DNA of 25,828 nucleotides from positions 1-25,828 of the forward strand of contig USJG01000016.1 in the NCBI GenBank assembly GCA_900554925.1, given 5' to 3'. Below, in pieces: positions 1 through 9,200 of the stretch; within the stretch, counting starts at the first letter, position 1; the number at the start of each line of letters is the position of its first letter. A program made the position numbers and the translations under genes. Under the pieces are notes generated by a model. The model had not been told where the DNA came from. It searched no databases and saw only the letters and a program-made list of their open reading frames with translations. The stretch comes from an uncultured Lachnospiraceae bacterium. Lineage in GTDB: Bacteria; Bacillota; Clostridia; Lachnospirales; Lachnospiraceae.

Positions 1-110
1 GACCATTAAGAAAATCTCATTTTCCTCCACAATGACAGCTTATCAATTTCTTTTGTGCAATCTGGCGATTCCAAATTTACCAGGCACCTTTTGACACCCG
101 AATCTTTATA
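1..110. repeat. Partial copy of a dispersed palindromic repeat (one arm)
   Basis: Positions 1-110 align without gaps to 21537-21646. I count about 8 mismatches over the first 102 bases, and the similarity decays in the last few. Only one arm of the palindromic element is visible. The other arm, if present, lies left of the window. No ORF of plausible quality spans it. The copy sits upstream of the sugar-uptake operon, about 260 bases from its promoter. Confidence 0.85.
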
Positions 111-366
111 TGTAATTAAAATATATCAATTTTTATATATTTTGTCTATAATCATAATCTCATTAGTAAAATATATAAAATTATTAACAGCAAAATCAAA
201 AACCCTGATCAATCAATTACGAGAGTTATCTTGTATGTTATTAATAATAATCCAATAAATAAATTGATTTGAATGTATAATATGTACAATTCAGAATATA
301 TAAAAATCCCTTTTTATAAAATTCTAAAATAAAGCAATATTTCTAAAATATCAAGCAACAATAATA
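111..366. other. AT-rich intergenic stretch without recognisable gene
   Basis: This very AT-rich stretch lies between the repeat arm and the operon promoter. I see no RNA gene, no convincing ORF and no clear operator. A TATAAT at 276-281 has no acceptable -35 at normal spacing. A 67-codon open frame crossing the repeat lacks a ribosome binding site and resembles no protein I know. Confidence 0.5.
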
Positions 367-395
367 TTGATACCCGGCAATGTATTCTTTATACT
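367..395 (+). promoter_or_regulatory. Strong sigma-A type promoter of the sugar ABC/phosphorylase operon
   Basis: The -35 TTGATA (367-372) and -10 TATACT (390-395) are separated by exactly 17 bases, each matching consensus at 5 of 6 positions. Transcription would start near 402, giving a leader of about 60 bases before the ATG at 463. A perfect Shine-Dalgarno AAGGAGG lies at 447-453. I saw no obvious cre box or strong dyad, so the regulator cannot be named from sequence. Confidence 0.75.
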
Positions 396-462
396 TAAAT
401 CACCAGCAAGAAATGCAATTAATTATCATTAACATTCATATCATTTAAGGAGGAAAATTGTT

Positions 463-1878
463 ATGAAAATGAAAAAAGTTATTTCCGCTTTACTTGCAAC
501 CACAATGGCCGCATCCCTGCTGGCAGGCTGCGGCGGTTCCGGAGATTCAGCTGAAACCTCACAGACAGATACTTCTGCTGATGCTTCTCAGACAGAGGAA
601 ACAGCAGGAACAGAAGAAACAGAGGAATCCGCAGATGCACCGGCTGTGGAAGAGCAGGTACTTAAGGTAGCAGCCTTTGAAGGCGGTTACGGTGCGGATA
701 TGTGGTCAGAAGTAGTTGCTGCATTTGAGGCTTCTCATCCCGGCGTTACGGTAGAGCTTACCGTTGACAAAAAACTGGAAGATGTGATCAGCCCCAGCAT
801 GAAAGCCGGCGATTACCCTGATGTTGTACATCTTGCAACAGGACGTGAAGCAGCCCTTACAGAAACACTGACCAAGGAAAAGGCTCTTCTTCCCCTGACA
901 GATGTTCTTGAGATGACAGTTCCCGGTGAAGATGTTAAAGTTAAGGATAAGATCATTCCTGGTTTCCTTGACACACTGGCAACTAACCCTTACGGAGACG
1001 GTGTAACCTACTACGCTCCCATGTTCTACAGCCCCTGCGGTCTGTTCTATAATGCAGGACTTTTTAAAGAAAAAGGCTGGGACGTACCTACTACATGGGA
1101 TGAAATGTGGGCATTAGGCGATATGGCAGCTGAGGAAGGCATCGCACTTTTCACCTACCCTACAACAGGTTACTTTGATGCATTTACATATGCAGTATTA
1201 TCTTCAGCAGGCGGTTCTGATTTCTTCAACAGCTGTATGACTTATGAAGATGGTATCTGGGAAAGTGATAACGCTACAAAGGTATTTGAATTGATTGGCA
1301 AGCTGGCTGATTACACAGAAGGCACAACAGTTGCAAATGCAAACAACGACAACTTTACAAAGAACCAACAGCTTATTCTTGATAACAAAGCCATCTTCTG
1401 TCCTAATGGTACATGGCTGCCCGGCGAAATGGCAGATGCTCCCAGAGCTGACGGTTTTGAATGGGGCTTTATGGCAATTCCCGCAGTAAATGAAGGCGGT
1501 GCAGGATGTTCCTTCTGCTGGTTTGAACAGATGTGGATCCCTGCTGCAGCACAGAATCAGGAAATGGCAAAAGAATTTGTAGCATATATGTATTCCGACG
1601 AAGCTGCTGAGATTTTTGCAAAATCTACAGCAATCCAGCCCATTGCAGGCGTAAGCAAATATCTTGAAGGCGATAACCAGATGTTCTACAGCATTTATGA
1701 TAATGGCGCAAGCGCAGTTATGGGTGGATTTGCTGCAACAGCTCCCGTAGAAGGCGTTTCCATGGCAGATACATTATTCGGAACCGTAAACAGCATTGTC
1801 AGCGGCGACAAGACCGTTGAAGATTGGCAGGCATCGGTAGAAGAAGTAAGCGATAAGTTAAGAGCTGCAATGGAATAA
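463..1878 (+). CDS. Extracellular sugar-binding lipoprotein of an ABC transporter (family 1 SBP)
   Basis: This 471-residue lipoprotein captures the substrate for the permeases encoded next. The signal peptide ends in a lipobox (LLAGC) with the lipidated cysteine at residue 23. A Ser/Thr/Glu-rich low-complexity linker follows to about residue 64 and would tether the domain to the membrane. The rest has the look of family 1 carbohydrate-binding proteins, with many aromatic residues in the C-terminal half suited to sugar stacking. The start is supported by AAGGAGG nine bases upstream. Co-location with a GH112 phosphorylase suggests the ligand is lacto-N-biose, galacto-N-biose or a related beta-1,3/1,4-galactoside. 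That is inference, because binding proteins of this family cannot be assigned a ligand from sequence alone. Confidence 0.92.
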   Translation: MKMKKVISALLATTMAASLLAGCGGSGDSAETSQTDTSADASQTEETAGTEETEESADAPAVEEQVLKVAAFEGGYGADMWSEVVAAFEASHPGVTVELTVDKKLEDVISPSMKAGDYPDVVHLATGREAALTETLTKEKALLPLTDVLEMTVPGEDVKVKDKIIPGFLDTLATNPYGDGVTYYAPMFYSPCGLFYNAGLFKEKGWDVPTTWDEMWALGDMAAEEGIALFTYPTTGYFDAFTYAVLSSAGGSDFFNSCMTYEDGIWESDNATKVFELIGKLADYTEGTTVANANNDNFTKNQQLILDNKAIFCPNGTWLPGEMADAPRADGFEWGFMAIPAVNEGGAGCSFCWFEQMWIPAAAQNQEMAKEFVAYMYSDEAAEIFAKSTAIQPIAGVSKYLEGDNQMFYSIYDNGASAVMGGFAATAPVEGVSMADTLFGTVNSIVSGDKTVEDWQASVEEVSDKLRAAME

Positions 1879-1889
1879 TATTACAAGGG

Positions 1890-1927
1890 GTGCTCCAGAG
1901 GTTTTCACCTTTGGAGCATTCTTTTTT
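1890..1927 (+). terminator. Intercistronic hairpin terminator/attenuator after the binding protein
   Basis: The stem arms are 1890-1901 and 1908-1919, pairing GTGCTCCAGAGG with CCTTTGGAGCAT (G-U pairs and a mismatch allowed). The loop is 6 bases, followed by a T-rich run to 1927. Placed between the binding-protein and permease genes, it would leave the binding protein in excess over the membrane components, a common arrangement for ABC importers. Confidence 0.75.
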
Positions 1928-1950
1928 AAGCAGGAAATGGAGGTATGAAC

Positions 1951-2844
1951 GTGAAAAAGGGCAGAGCAAGAAGTGTTTTTATCGGGGTGTGCGTGGCGCC
2001 GGCAGTCATATTGTTTATCATTTTTATGCTGATACCCACCTTTAATGTATTTAAAATGTCTCTTTACAAATGGGGCGGCTATTCCAACACAAAAGAATTT
2101 GTAGGTCTGAATAACTTTAAGATCTTAATGGAAGACACAAACTTTTTCCGTTCCTTCCAAAACACAGTCCTTTTGGTTGTCTGCGTTACCATTGTAACAA
2201 TGGCGCTCTCACTGATATTTGCCGCAATCCTTACAAGAGAAAAGATTAAAGGGGCAAATTTTTTCAGAGTAATATTTTATATACCTAATATTTTATCCGT
2301 AGTAGTCATATCCGCTATCTTTTCAGCGATTTATGACCCTACCAATGGTCTTTTAAACAGTATTATCGGCTTATTCCGGGGAGATGACAAATCTCCTATC
2401 CTATGGCTGGGCAACCAGCAGATCGTTATATACAGCCTGGTGATCGCCATGATCTGGCAGGCCATCGGTTACTATATGGTCATGTACATGGCAAGTATGG
2501 CAAGTGTACCTGAAAGTCTTTATGAATCAGCAAATCTTGAGGGAGCCGGAAGGATCCAGCAGTTCTTTTCCATCACTCTTCCTCTTATTTGGACCAATGT
2601 AAGAACCACTTTAACATTTTTCGTAATCAGTTCCATCAACTTAAGCTTCTTATTTGTAAAAGCCCTTACCAGCGGCGGTCCCGACGGGGCAACAGAAGTC
2701 TTCTTAAGTTATATGTATAAACAGGCTTATACCAACTCCTCCTACGGATATGGTATGGCAATTGGTGTTGTTGTATTTATATTCTCCTTTGGCTTATCGG
2801 CACTGGTAAATCTGGTAACCAAACGAGAACCCCTGGAATTTTAA
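1951..2844 (+). CDS. Sugar ABC transporter permease, MalF/LacF type
   Basis: This is one of two inner-membrane permease subunits of the importer. The sequence shows about six hydrophobic segments and a BPD_transp_1-type EAA loop near residue 192 (ESANLEGAG), the contact site for the ATPase. I prefer the GTG at 1951 as start because GGAGG at 1939-1943 lies 7 bases before it. The in-frame ATG at 1945 would have that sequence only one base away. The gene sits 12 bases before the second permease. No ATP-binding gene follows, so a shared MsmK-like ATPase elsewhere is likely. The subunit family is clear; the substrate is inferred from the neighbouring phosphorylase. Confidence 0.93.
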   Translation: MKKGRARSVFIGVCVAPAVILFIIFMLIPTFNVFKMSLYKWGGYSNTKEFVGLNNFKILMEDTNFFRSFQNTVLLVVCVTIVTMALSLIFAAILTREKIKGANFFRVIFYIPNILSVVVISAIFSAIYDPTNGLLNSIIGLFRGDDKSPILWLGNQQIVIYSLVIAMIWQAIGYYMVMYMASMASVPESLYESANLEGAGRIQQFFSITLPLIWTNVRTTLTFFVISSINLSFLFVKALTSGGPDGATEVFLSYMYKQAYTNSSYGYGMAIGVVVFIFSFGLSALVNLVTKREPLEF

Positions 2845-2856
2845 GGAGGTGCGCAC

Positions 2857-3738
2857 ATGAAAAAAAGAAAAGAAATGAGCTTTGACACCCTGTATAAACT
2901 CTTTATATATGTTGCGCTGCTTACACTGGCTATCAGCATTATCGTGCCGGTGGGCTGGGTATTTCTTGCTTCCATAAAAGAAAATTCTGAATTTTACGGA
3001 AATCCCTGGACTATGCCTAAGGGCTTTTATTTCCAGAACTTTATAGATGCTTTTGAAAAAGCAAAAATGGGCGATTATTTTATGAATTCCGTGCTGGTAA
3101 CAGCACTGGCCCTTATCATGCTGCTCGTTGTAGCCCTTCCTGCCGCTTATGTACTGGCACGGTACCGGTTTAAGGGAAGCAAACTGATTAATATTATGTT
3201 TATGGGCGGCCTTTTTATCAATGTGAATTACATAGTAGTACCTATTTTCCTGATGTTTGTAGATGCAGATAAGTTTTTAAGAAACCTTGGGGGCGATGGA
3301 TTTTTCCTGAACAATCTTTTTATTGTAGCCCTGGTATATGCGTCCACCGCACTGCCCTTTACAATTTATCTTCTGTCCGGCTTTTTTGTTACCATACCAA
3401 GAGATTATGAGGAAGCCGCATATGTAGACGGCAGCGGCTATTTCAGAACCATGATCAAAATCATGATGCCTATGGCTACTCCCAGCATCATCACGGTAAT
3501 TTTATTTAACTTCCTGTCCTTCTGGAATGAATATATCATTTCCATGACTCTGCTGACAAAGGATGCCAAAACCCTGCCTGTAGGTCTGATGCAGCTGATG
3601 CAGGCTCAGAAAGCTGCTGCCAATTACGGACAGCTTTATGCAGGCCTTGTAATCGTTATGCTTCCTACTTTGATTTTATATATTGCTGTTCAGAAGAAAC
3701 TGACTCAGGGTATGAGTCTTGGCGGTTTAAAGGGATAA
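2857..3738 (+). CDS. Sugar ABC transporter permease, MalG/LacG type
   Basis: This second permease subunit (293 residues) pairs with the upstream MalF-like protein to form the transmembrane channel. It has about six membrane segments and a well preserved EAA motif near residue 185 (EEAAYVDGSG). The C-terminus ends in the QGMSLGGLKG type tail usual for MalG-family permeases. AAGGAGG immediately precedes the start, and the gene begins 12 bases after the first permease, so the two are cotranscribed. The following small membrane-protein gene starts 14 bases after its stop. Confidence 0.94.
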   Translation: MKKRKEMSFDTLYKLFIYVALLTLAISIIVPVGWVFLASIKENSEFYGNPWTMPKGFYFQNFIDAFEKAKMGDYFMNSVLVTALALIMLLVVALPAAYVLARYRFKGSKLINIMFMGGLFINVNYIVVPIFLMFVDADKFLRNLGGDGFFLNNLFIVALVYASTALPFTIYLLSGFFVTIPRDYEEAAYVDGSGYFRTMIKIMMPMATPSIITVILFNFLSFWNEYIISMTLLTKDAKTLPVGLMQLMQAQKAAANYGQLYAGLVIVMLPTLILYIAVQKKLTQGMSLGGLKG

Positions 3739-3752
3739 CAGGAGGAAACACT

Positions 3753-3917
3753 ATGAAATGGTTGATCAGATTATTATATTTAATTATTTTTATTGTGAGC
3801 ATGACGCTTATTGTAACAGGACAGCGAAACGTCGGCCCTACAGACCTTTTCGTTATGCTGATAGGTCTTGGTGGGATTTTGCTTCTTCTGTATCTTTATA
3901 ACAAAAAATTTCAATAA
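3753..3917 (+). CDS. Small two-helix membrane protein (54 aa), possibly DUF6903-like
   Basis: This short gene lies between the second permease and the phosphorylase, with AGGAGG at 3740-3745 placed 7 bases before the ATG. The 54-residue product begins MKWLIRLLYL and contains two hydrophobic helices, roughly residues 5-22 and 33-48. A short polar turn (GQRNVGPTD) joins them, and a basic tail ends in NKKFQ. This predicts a membrane hairpin. I recall small proteins of this shape, classed as DUF6903, in Lachnospiraceae sugar loci, but I cannot confirm the family here. Position and a good ribosome binding site support translation as part of the operon. An accessory role in transporter assembly or stability is a guess. 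Confidence 0.75.
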   Translation: MKWLIRLLYLIIFIVSMTLIVTGQRNVGPTDLFVMLIGLGGILLLLYLYNKKFQ

Positions 3918-3947
3918 CAGGAAAAAAGCTATGGAGGTAACTATAAA

Positions 3948-6107
3948 ATGAATTCGGAGAACACAGGAAGATTGACGCTCCCCACAGATGTAGATATGGT
4001 CGAGGAAACAATTCGTTTAAAAGAATTGCTGAAAGCAGATGCCTTAAGGGATTGCGACGGTACCACTATGCCGGAAGAGCTTTTAAGTCAGGATGCCAAA
4101 ATATATGCCACCTATTACACCACCAGAAAAGATAATGACTGGGCAATGAAACATCCGGAGGAAATTCAGCAGGAGTATCTGATCAGTGACCGTGTTACTG
4201 CTAAAGATGACAAACTCCGCATCGAACTGATGAAAGGCTTTCACACACAGCAGCTTAAGGTCAATACCATTGATTCCCCTAAGCGCTGGTGGGAAGTAAT
4301 TGACCGGACCACAGGTGAAATAGTTCCCACAGATCAATGGGAATATGATGAAGCTACAGGAGAGGTAGTTATAAACTCCATTCCCTATCATCAATATACT
4401 GTAAGCTTTTTAGCCTTTTTAATCTGGGATCCGGTACATATGTATAATTACATTACAAATGACTGGAAGGATGCTCCCCATCAGTTGACTTATGATGTAA
4501 GGCAGCCTAAGACACAGGCATATGTGAAGGAAAAGCTGAAAAAATGGTGTCAGGAAAACCCCCATGTAAACGTAGTGCGTTTTACCACCTTTTTTCATCA
4601 GTTTACACTAACCTTTGATGATAAAAAGAGAGAAAAGTTTGTAGAATGGTTCGGCTACAGTGCCAGCGTAAGCCCATATATTTTAGAACAGTTTGAAAAA
4701 TGGGCCGGCTATAAATTCCGTCCGGAGTTTATTGTGGATCAGGGCTACCACAATTCCATTTTCCGGGTACCTTCCAAAGAATTTTTAGATTTTATCGAAT
4801 TTCAGCAGATAGAAGTTTCCAAGCTGGCAAAAGAGCTTGTAGATATTGTGCACAGCTATGGAAAAGAAGCCATGATGTTCCTTGGTGATCACTGGATCGG
4901 AACAGAGCCTTTTGGCAAATACTTCGCAAATATCGGCCTTGATGCAGTGGTAGGTTCCGTAGGCGACGGGGTCACTCTCCGTATGATTTCCGACATCAAA
5001 GGCGTTAAATATACCGAAGGCCGCCTGCTCCCTTATTTCTTCCCTGACGTATTTACCGAAGGGGGAGACCCTATTGGAGAAGCACAGGATAACTGGATGA
5101 AAGCAAGACGTGCTATCCTGCGTTCTCCCTTAGACAGAATTGGATACGGAGGATACCTGAAGCTGGCAAGCGAATGGCCGGGATTTATAGACCAGATTCA
5201 GAAGGTTGTAGACGAATTTCGCCAGATACACCAAAACATACAGGGAACAAAGGCATATACCGCACCTTTCAAGGTGGCTATTTTAAACTGCTGGGGCAAC
5301 TTAAGAAGATGGATGGCCAATCAGGTACATCACGCTCTCTGGTACAGAGAAATTTATTCTTATGTAGGTGTAATTGAATGCTTAAGCGGAATGCCCATTG
5401 ATGTGGAGTTTATTACATTTGATGAGGTACGAAAGGGCATTGATCCTGATATTAAAGTCATCATCAATGCAGGAGATGCTTACACCTCTTTCAGTGGCGC
5501 GGAAAACTGGAAGGACGAAAAGGTGGTATGTGAAATCCGCAGGTTTGTAGATGCCGGCGGCGGCTTTATCGGTGTAGGCGAACCCAGCGCATATCAATAC
5601 CAGGGACGCTTTTTCCAGCTCAGCGATGTACTTGGGGTGGACAGAGAGTTAGGTTTTTCCATGAGCACCGACAAATATAACGAACTGGACAGCAATCATT
5701 TTATTTTAGAGGATACTCCCGGAGAAATTGATTTTGGCGAAGGCAAAAGCCGGATTTACGCTCAGGGCGAGCATTATCAGATTTTAAATATGGATGGGAA
5801 ATACAGCCGCCTGGTAGTGAATGAATACGGAAAGGGAAGAAGCGTTTACTTTACAGGCCTGCCTTATTCTCCGCAAAACTGCCGGATCCTTCTGCGTGCC
5901 ATCTACTATGCTGCGCACCAGGAAAATGAAATGAAGAAATTTTATGTTACAAATGTTGATACCGAACTTGCCGTCTTTGAAAAAACCGGGAAAATTGCAG
6001 TTATAAATAATTCCAAAGAACCAAGACAGACCGATCTTTACATATACGGAGAGTTAAAACAGCATATGGACATGGCACCCATGGAAATGCGATGGGTAGA
6101 TTATTGA
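3948..6107 (+). CDS. GH112 beta-galactoside phosphorylase (lacto-N-biose / galacto-N-biose / galactosyl-rhamnose type)
   Basis: This cytoplasmic enzyme of 719 residues cleaves a beta-galactosyl disaccharide with inorganic phosphate to galactose 1-phosphate plus the other sugar. The sequence is recognisably GH112 along its length. The block FLGDHWIGTEPF places an aspartate at residue 314, equivalent to the general acid of the Bifidobacterium enzyme (Asp313 as I recall). A TIM-barrel-type core is followed by a beta-rich C-terminal part after about residue 600. GH112 includes lacto-N-biose, galacto-N-biose and D-galactosyl-beta-1,4-L-rhamnose phosphorylases; I cannot separate these by eye. The importer upstream delivers the disaccharide intact. 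No N-acetylhexosamine kinase, UDP-hexose uridylyltransferase or epimerase gene is present in the window. GGAGG precedes the ATG by about 10 bases. Confidence 0.9.
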   Translation: MNSENTGRLTLPTDVDMVEETIRLKELLKADALRDCDGTTMPEELLSQDAKIYATYYTTRKDNDWAMKHPEEIQQEYLISDRVTAKDDKLRIELMKGFHTQQLKVNTIDSPKRWWEVIDRTTGEIVPTDQWEYDEATGEVVINSIPYHQYTVSFLAFLIWDPVHMYNYITNDWKDAPHQLTYDVRQPKTQAYVKEKLKKWCQENPHVNVVRFTTFFHQFTLTFDDKKREKFVEWFGYSASVSPYILEQFEKWAGYKFRPEFIVDQGYHNSIFRVPSKEFLDFIEFQQIEVSKLAKELVDIVHSYGKEAMMFLGDHWIGTEPFGKYFANIGLDAVVGSVGDGVTLRMISDIKGVKYTEGRLLPYFFPDVFTEGGDPIGEAQDNWMKARRAILRSPLDRIGYGGYLKLASEWPGFIDQIQKVVDEFRQIHQNIQGTKAYTAPFKVAILNCWGNLRRWMANQVHHALWYREIYSYVGVIECLSGMPIDVEFITFDEVRKGIDPDIKVIINAGDAYTSFSGAENWKDEKVVCEIRRFVDAGGGFIGVGEPSAYQYQGRFFQLSDVLGVDRELGFSMSTDKYNELDSNHFILEDTPGEIDFGEGKSRIYAQGEHYQILNMDGKYSRLVVNEYGKGRSVYFTGLPYSPQNCRILLRAIYYAAHQENEMKKFYVTNVDTELAVFEKTGKIAVINNSKEPRQTDLYIYGELKQHMDMAPMEMRWVDY

Positions 6108-6163
6108 TACCGTCCTGCTTGCGACAGACACTACGCGCAAGAGCGGATACGTATGCATAATTA

Positions 6164-6203
6164 CCTCTGGGCGAGCTGCACATCCCGCCCAGAGGGTTTT
6201 GTT
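6164..6203 (+). terminator. Rho-independent terminator of the phosphorylase operon
   Basis: A perfect 10-base stem, CCTCTGGGCG (6164-6173) with CGCCCAGAGG (6186-6195), has a 12-base loop and is followed by GTTTTGTTT. It ends the + operon just before the convergent mfd stop. On the minus strand the hairpin lacks a proper T-run, so termination of mfd transcripts by it is less certain. Confidence 0.85.
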
Positions 6204-9200
6204 TATAACCATTCCTGATTCTGTCCGTCTTTTAAAAGAATCTGCTGCATGGCAGAAAGCAATTCCTCCGTAAAATTAAGCAGCATCTGAGCATCTCGCT
6301 CTACCATACCGCACTTTTTGTACCGGAATAGAAAAAACGGTGTTCCTTTATGGTTAAATGATAATTTTTCATATTTTTTTAAAAGCACAGGAATCTGCTC
6401 CGGCAAAATTCCAGCGTCCGGTTTCAGCAAAAACTGAATTTCTCCATTCCTTCCCTTTACATCCGTCATATAAAGCCTGTGGGCATTTACGCGTATCATG
6501 GAAATTCTGAGAAGATTTTCCACCGCTGTGGGAATTTCTCCAAACCGGTCCAAAAGCTCCTCCCGCATATCGTCACATTCACTTTTGTTTTCCACTCCTG
6601 CAATACGCTTGTAGATATCCAGCTTCTGCACTTCATTTACAATATAAGCAGGCGGGATAAATGCGTCCACATCCAAATCTACCGATGTGTTAAAGTCTTC
6701 CACGGTACTGATACCCTTCAGGCTCTTTATGGCCTCATTTAACATCTTGCAGTACAGATCATATCCCACTGCCTGCATATGTCCATGCTGCCTGGCGCCT
6801 AACAGATTGCCGGCACCACGGATTTCCAGATCACGCATGGCAATTTTAAATCCGCTTCCCAGATCCGTAAATTCCTTAATTGCCGCCAGCCTTTTCTCAG
6901 CAACCTCCTTCAGCATCTTATCCCGTTTATACATTAAAAACGCATAGGCGGTGCGATTGCTCCGTCCCACTCGTCCACGCAGCTGATATAACTGCGAAAG
7001 CCCCATATTATCAGAATCGTGGATGATCATAGTGTTGACATTGGAAATATCAAGTCCGGTTTCAATGATTGTGGTGGAAACCAGTACATCAATTTCTCCG
7101 TTGATAAAATCATACATGATACGCTCCAGCTCCCGTTCCTGCATTTGTCCATGCGCAAATGCCACCGTTGCCTCAGGCACCAGATTTTGTATGGAAGCAG
7201 CCACATCCGCAATATTATTTACTCTGTTATATACATAGTAGACCTGCCCATCTCTGGACAATTCCCGGACAATTGCCTCTCTTACCATCTCTTCATTATA
7301 TTCAAGTACATAGGTCTGTATTGGCATCCTGTCGTTTGGCGCCTCCTCAAGTACGCTCATATCCCGAATACCGATAAGGCTCATATGCAGGGTTCTGGGA
7401 ATAGGGGTTGCCGTTAACGTCAGCACATCCACATTCTCTTTCATTTTCTTGATTTTTTCCTTATGTGCAACGCCAAACCGCTGTTCCTCATCAATAATCA
7501 AAAGCCCCAGATCCTTATAAGCAACATCCGCGGACAAAACTCTGTGGGTACCAATTACAATATCCACAAATCCCTTTTTCAAATCCTCTACCGTCTTCTT
7601 TTGTTCTGCACCGGTTCTGAACCTGGAAAGCAGATCCACCCGTACCGGGAAATCCTTCATTCTCTGAACAAAGGTATTGTAATGCTGCTGGGCCAATATG
7701 GTAGTTGGCACCAGATAAACCACCTGTTTTCCCTCCTGCACCGCCTTAAAGGCCGCGCGTATGGCAATTTCTGTCTTGCCATAACCTACATCTCCGCAGA
7801 TCAGGCGATCCATGATCTTGGTGCTCTCCATATCCTTTTTGGTAGCTGCTATGGCTGTAAGCTGATCCTCCGTCTCCTCAAAGGGAAACATCTCTTCAAA
7901 TTCCTTCTGCCAGACAGTGTCTTTTCCATACTGAAAACCGTTCTTCTGCTGGCGCAGGGCATATAATTCCACCAGATCTTTTGCCACCTCTCCGGCAGCC
8001 TCCCTGACCTTGCTCTTGGTCCGGTTCCATTCCTGGGTTCCCAGCTTATTCAGTTTAGGACGTTTGGCATCGGCAGAAGCATATTTCTGAATGACGTCCA
8101 GTCCTGTTGCCAGCACATACAGGTTTCCACCGTCCCTGTATTCAATTTTAATATAATCCTTTACTGCCTTATCTACCTCTACCTTTTCAATTCCCCGGTA
8201 GATGCCCAGGCCATGATTTTCATGAACCACATAGTCTCCTATTTTCAGCTCATTGAAATCATTGATCTTACGCCCTTCATAAGTCTTTTTCTTTTTTTTC
8301 TTCTTTTTGTCCGCTCCAAAAATATCGCTTTCAGAAATAACCGCAAATTTGAGCATAGGGTATTCGAAGCCTTTTAACACTCTGCCGTAAAAAGTCATGA
8401 TTTCCCCGCTTTGCAGCTCTCTGTCAGGGTCCTCCGTGTAAAAAGCTGTCAGTTCCTGATCCCGAAGATCCTCTGCTAACCTGGATGCTCTGGTCCTGGA
8501 ACCGGACAAAAGCAGCACCCGGTAGCCATTTTTTTTATAACGCTTCAAATCCTGCACCAGGGCTTCAAAGCTATTATTATAAGAAGAAATACTCCTGACG
8601 GAAATATCTGTCTTTTTATCTACTTTAAACAGCGTGTTCTTTAATTCCAGGGCCGCCAGCGTCAAGATCCGCCCTCTTGCCATTTTGGCCGCCACTTCAT
8701 CTACGCGGTATAAAAGGTCCATTTGCCCCGGCAAAATATAACCCTTTTCCACACGGTGCATCATGCTTTCCCTAAACTCCAGCTCCACCGCTCCTGCATG
8801 TTCTTTGACCCTTGCTGGCTCATCCACAAAAATACAGGTTTTTTCTCTGTCGAATAATTCCAGGAAGGAAACTGTATTCTCGTAAAAATAATGTACGTAG
8901 GCGTCCAGATTCACAAGATTCTGAAACTCATAAACCTCTTCCTTAAGTTCCTTGATCTGCTTCTCCACACGGTTAGCTTCCTCTGTATGAAAATCCTTTC
9001 GCAGTTTTTCTGAAAAAGCTTTTCCTTCCTTTTCGATTTTCTCCATGCCCTTTTTTAGCTGCTGCTTTGAAAGAAGCATTTCACCAGCCGGATAAATGGT
9101 AATTCCGGACAGCTTTTCGATGGAACGCTGACTTAAAACATCAAAGCTGCGGATAGATTCTACTTCATCTCCCCATAACTCAATGCGGTAGGGATTTTCC

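Noticed and set aside
55..258. 67-codon open frame at the left end
   Set aside because: It starts inside the repeat arm, lacks a ribosome binding site, is AT-rich with composition expected of noncoding DNA, and resembles no protein I know.
6118..6141. Short hairpin CTTGCG/CGCAAG after the phosphorylase
   Set aside because: It has a short stem and no following T-run. The strong terminator at 6164-6203 explains the operon end.
7463..7966. 167-codon open frame on + opposite mfd
   Set aside because: The opposite strand encodes the conserved Mfd motor motifs in this interval. The open frame is a by-product of that codon use.
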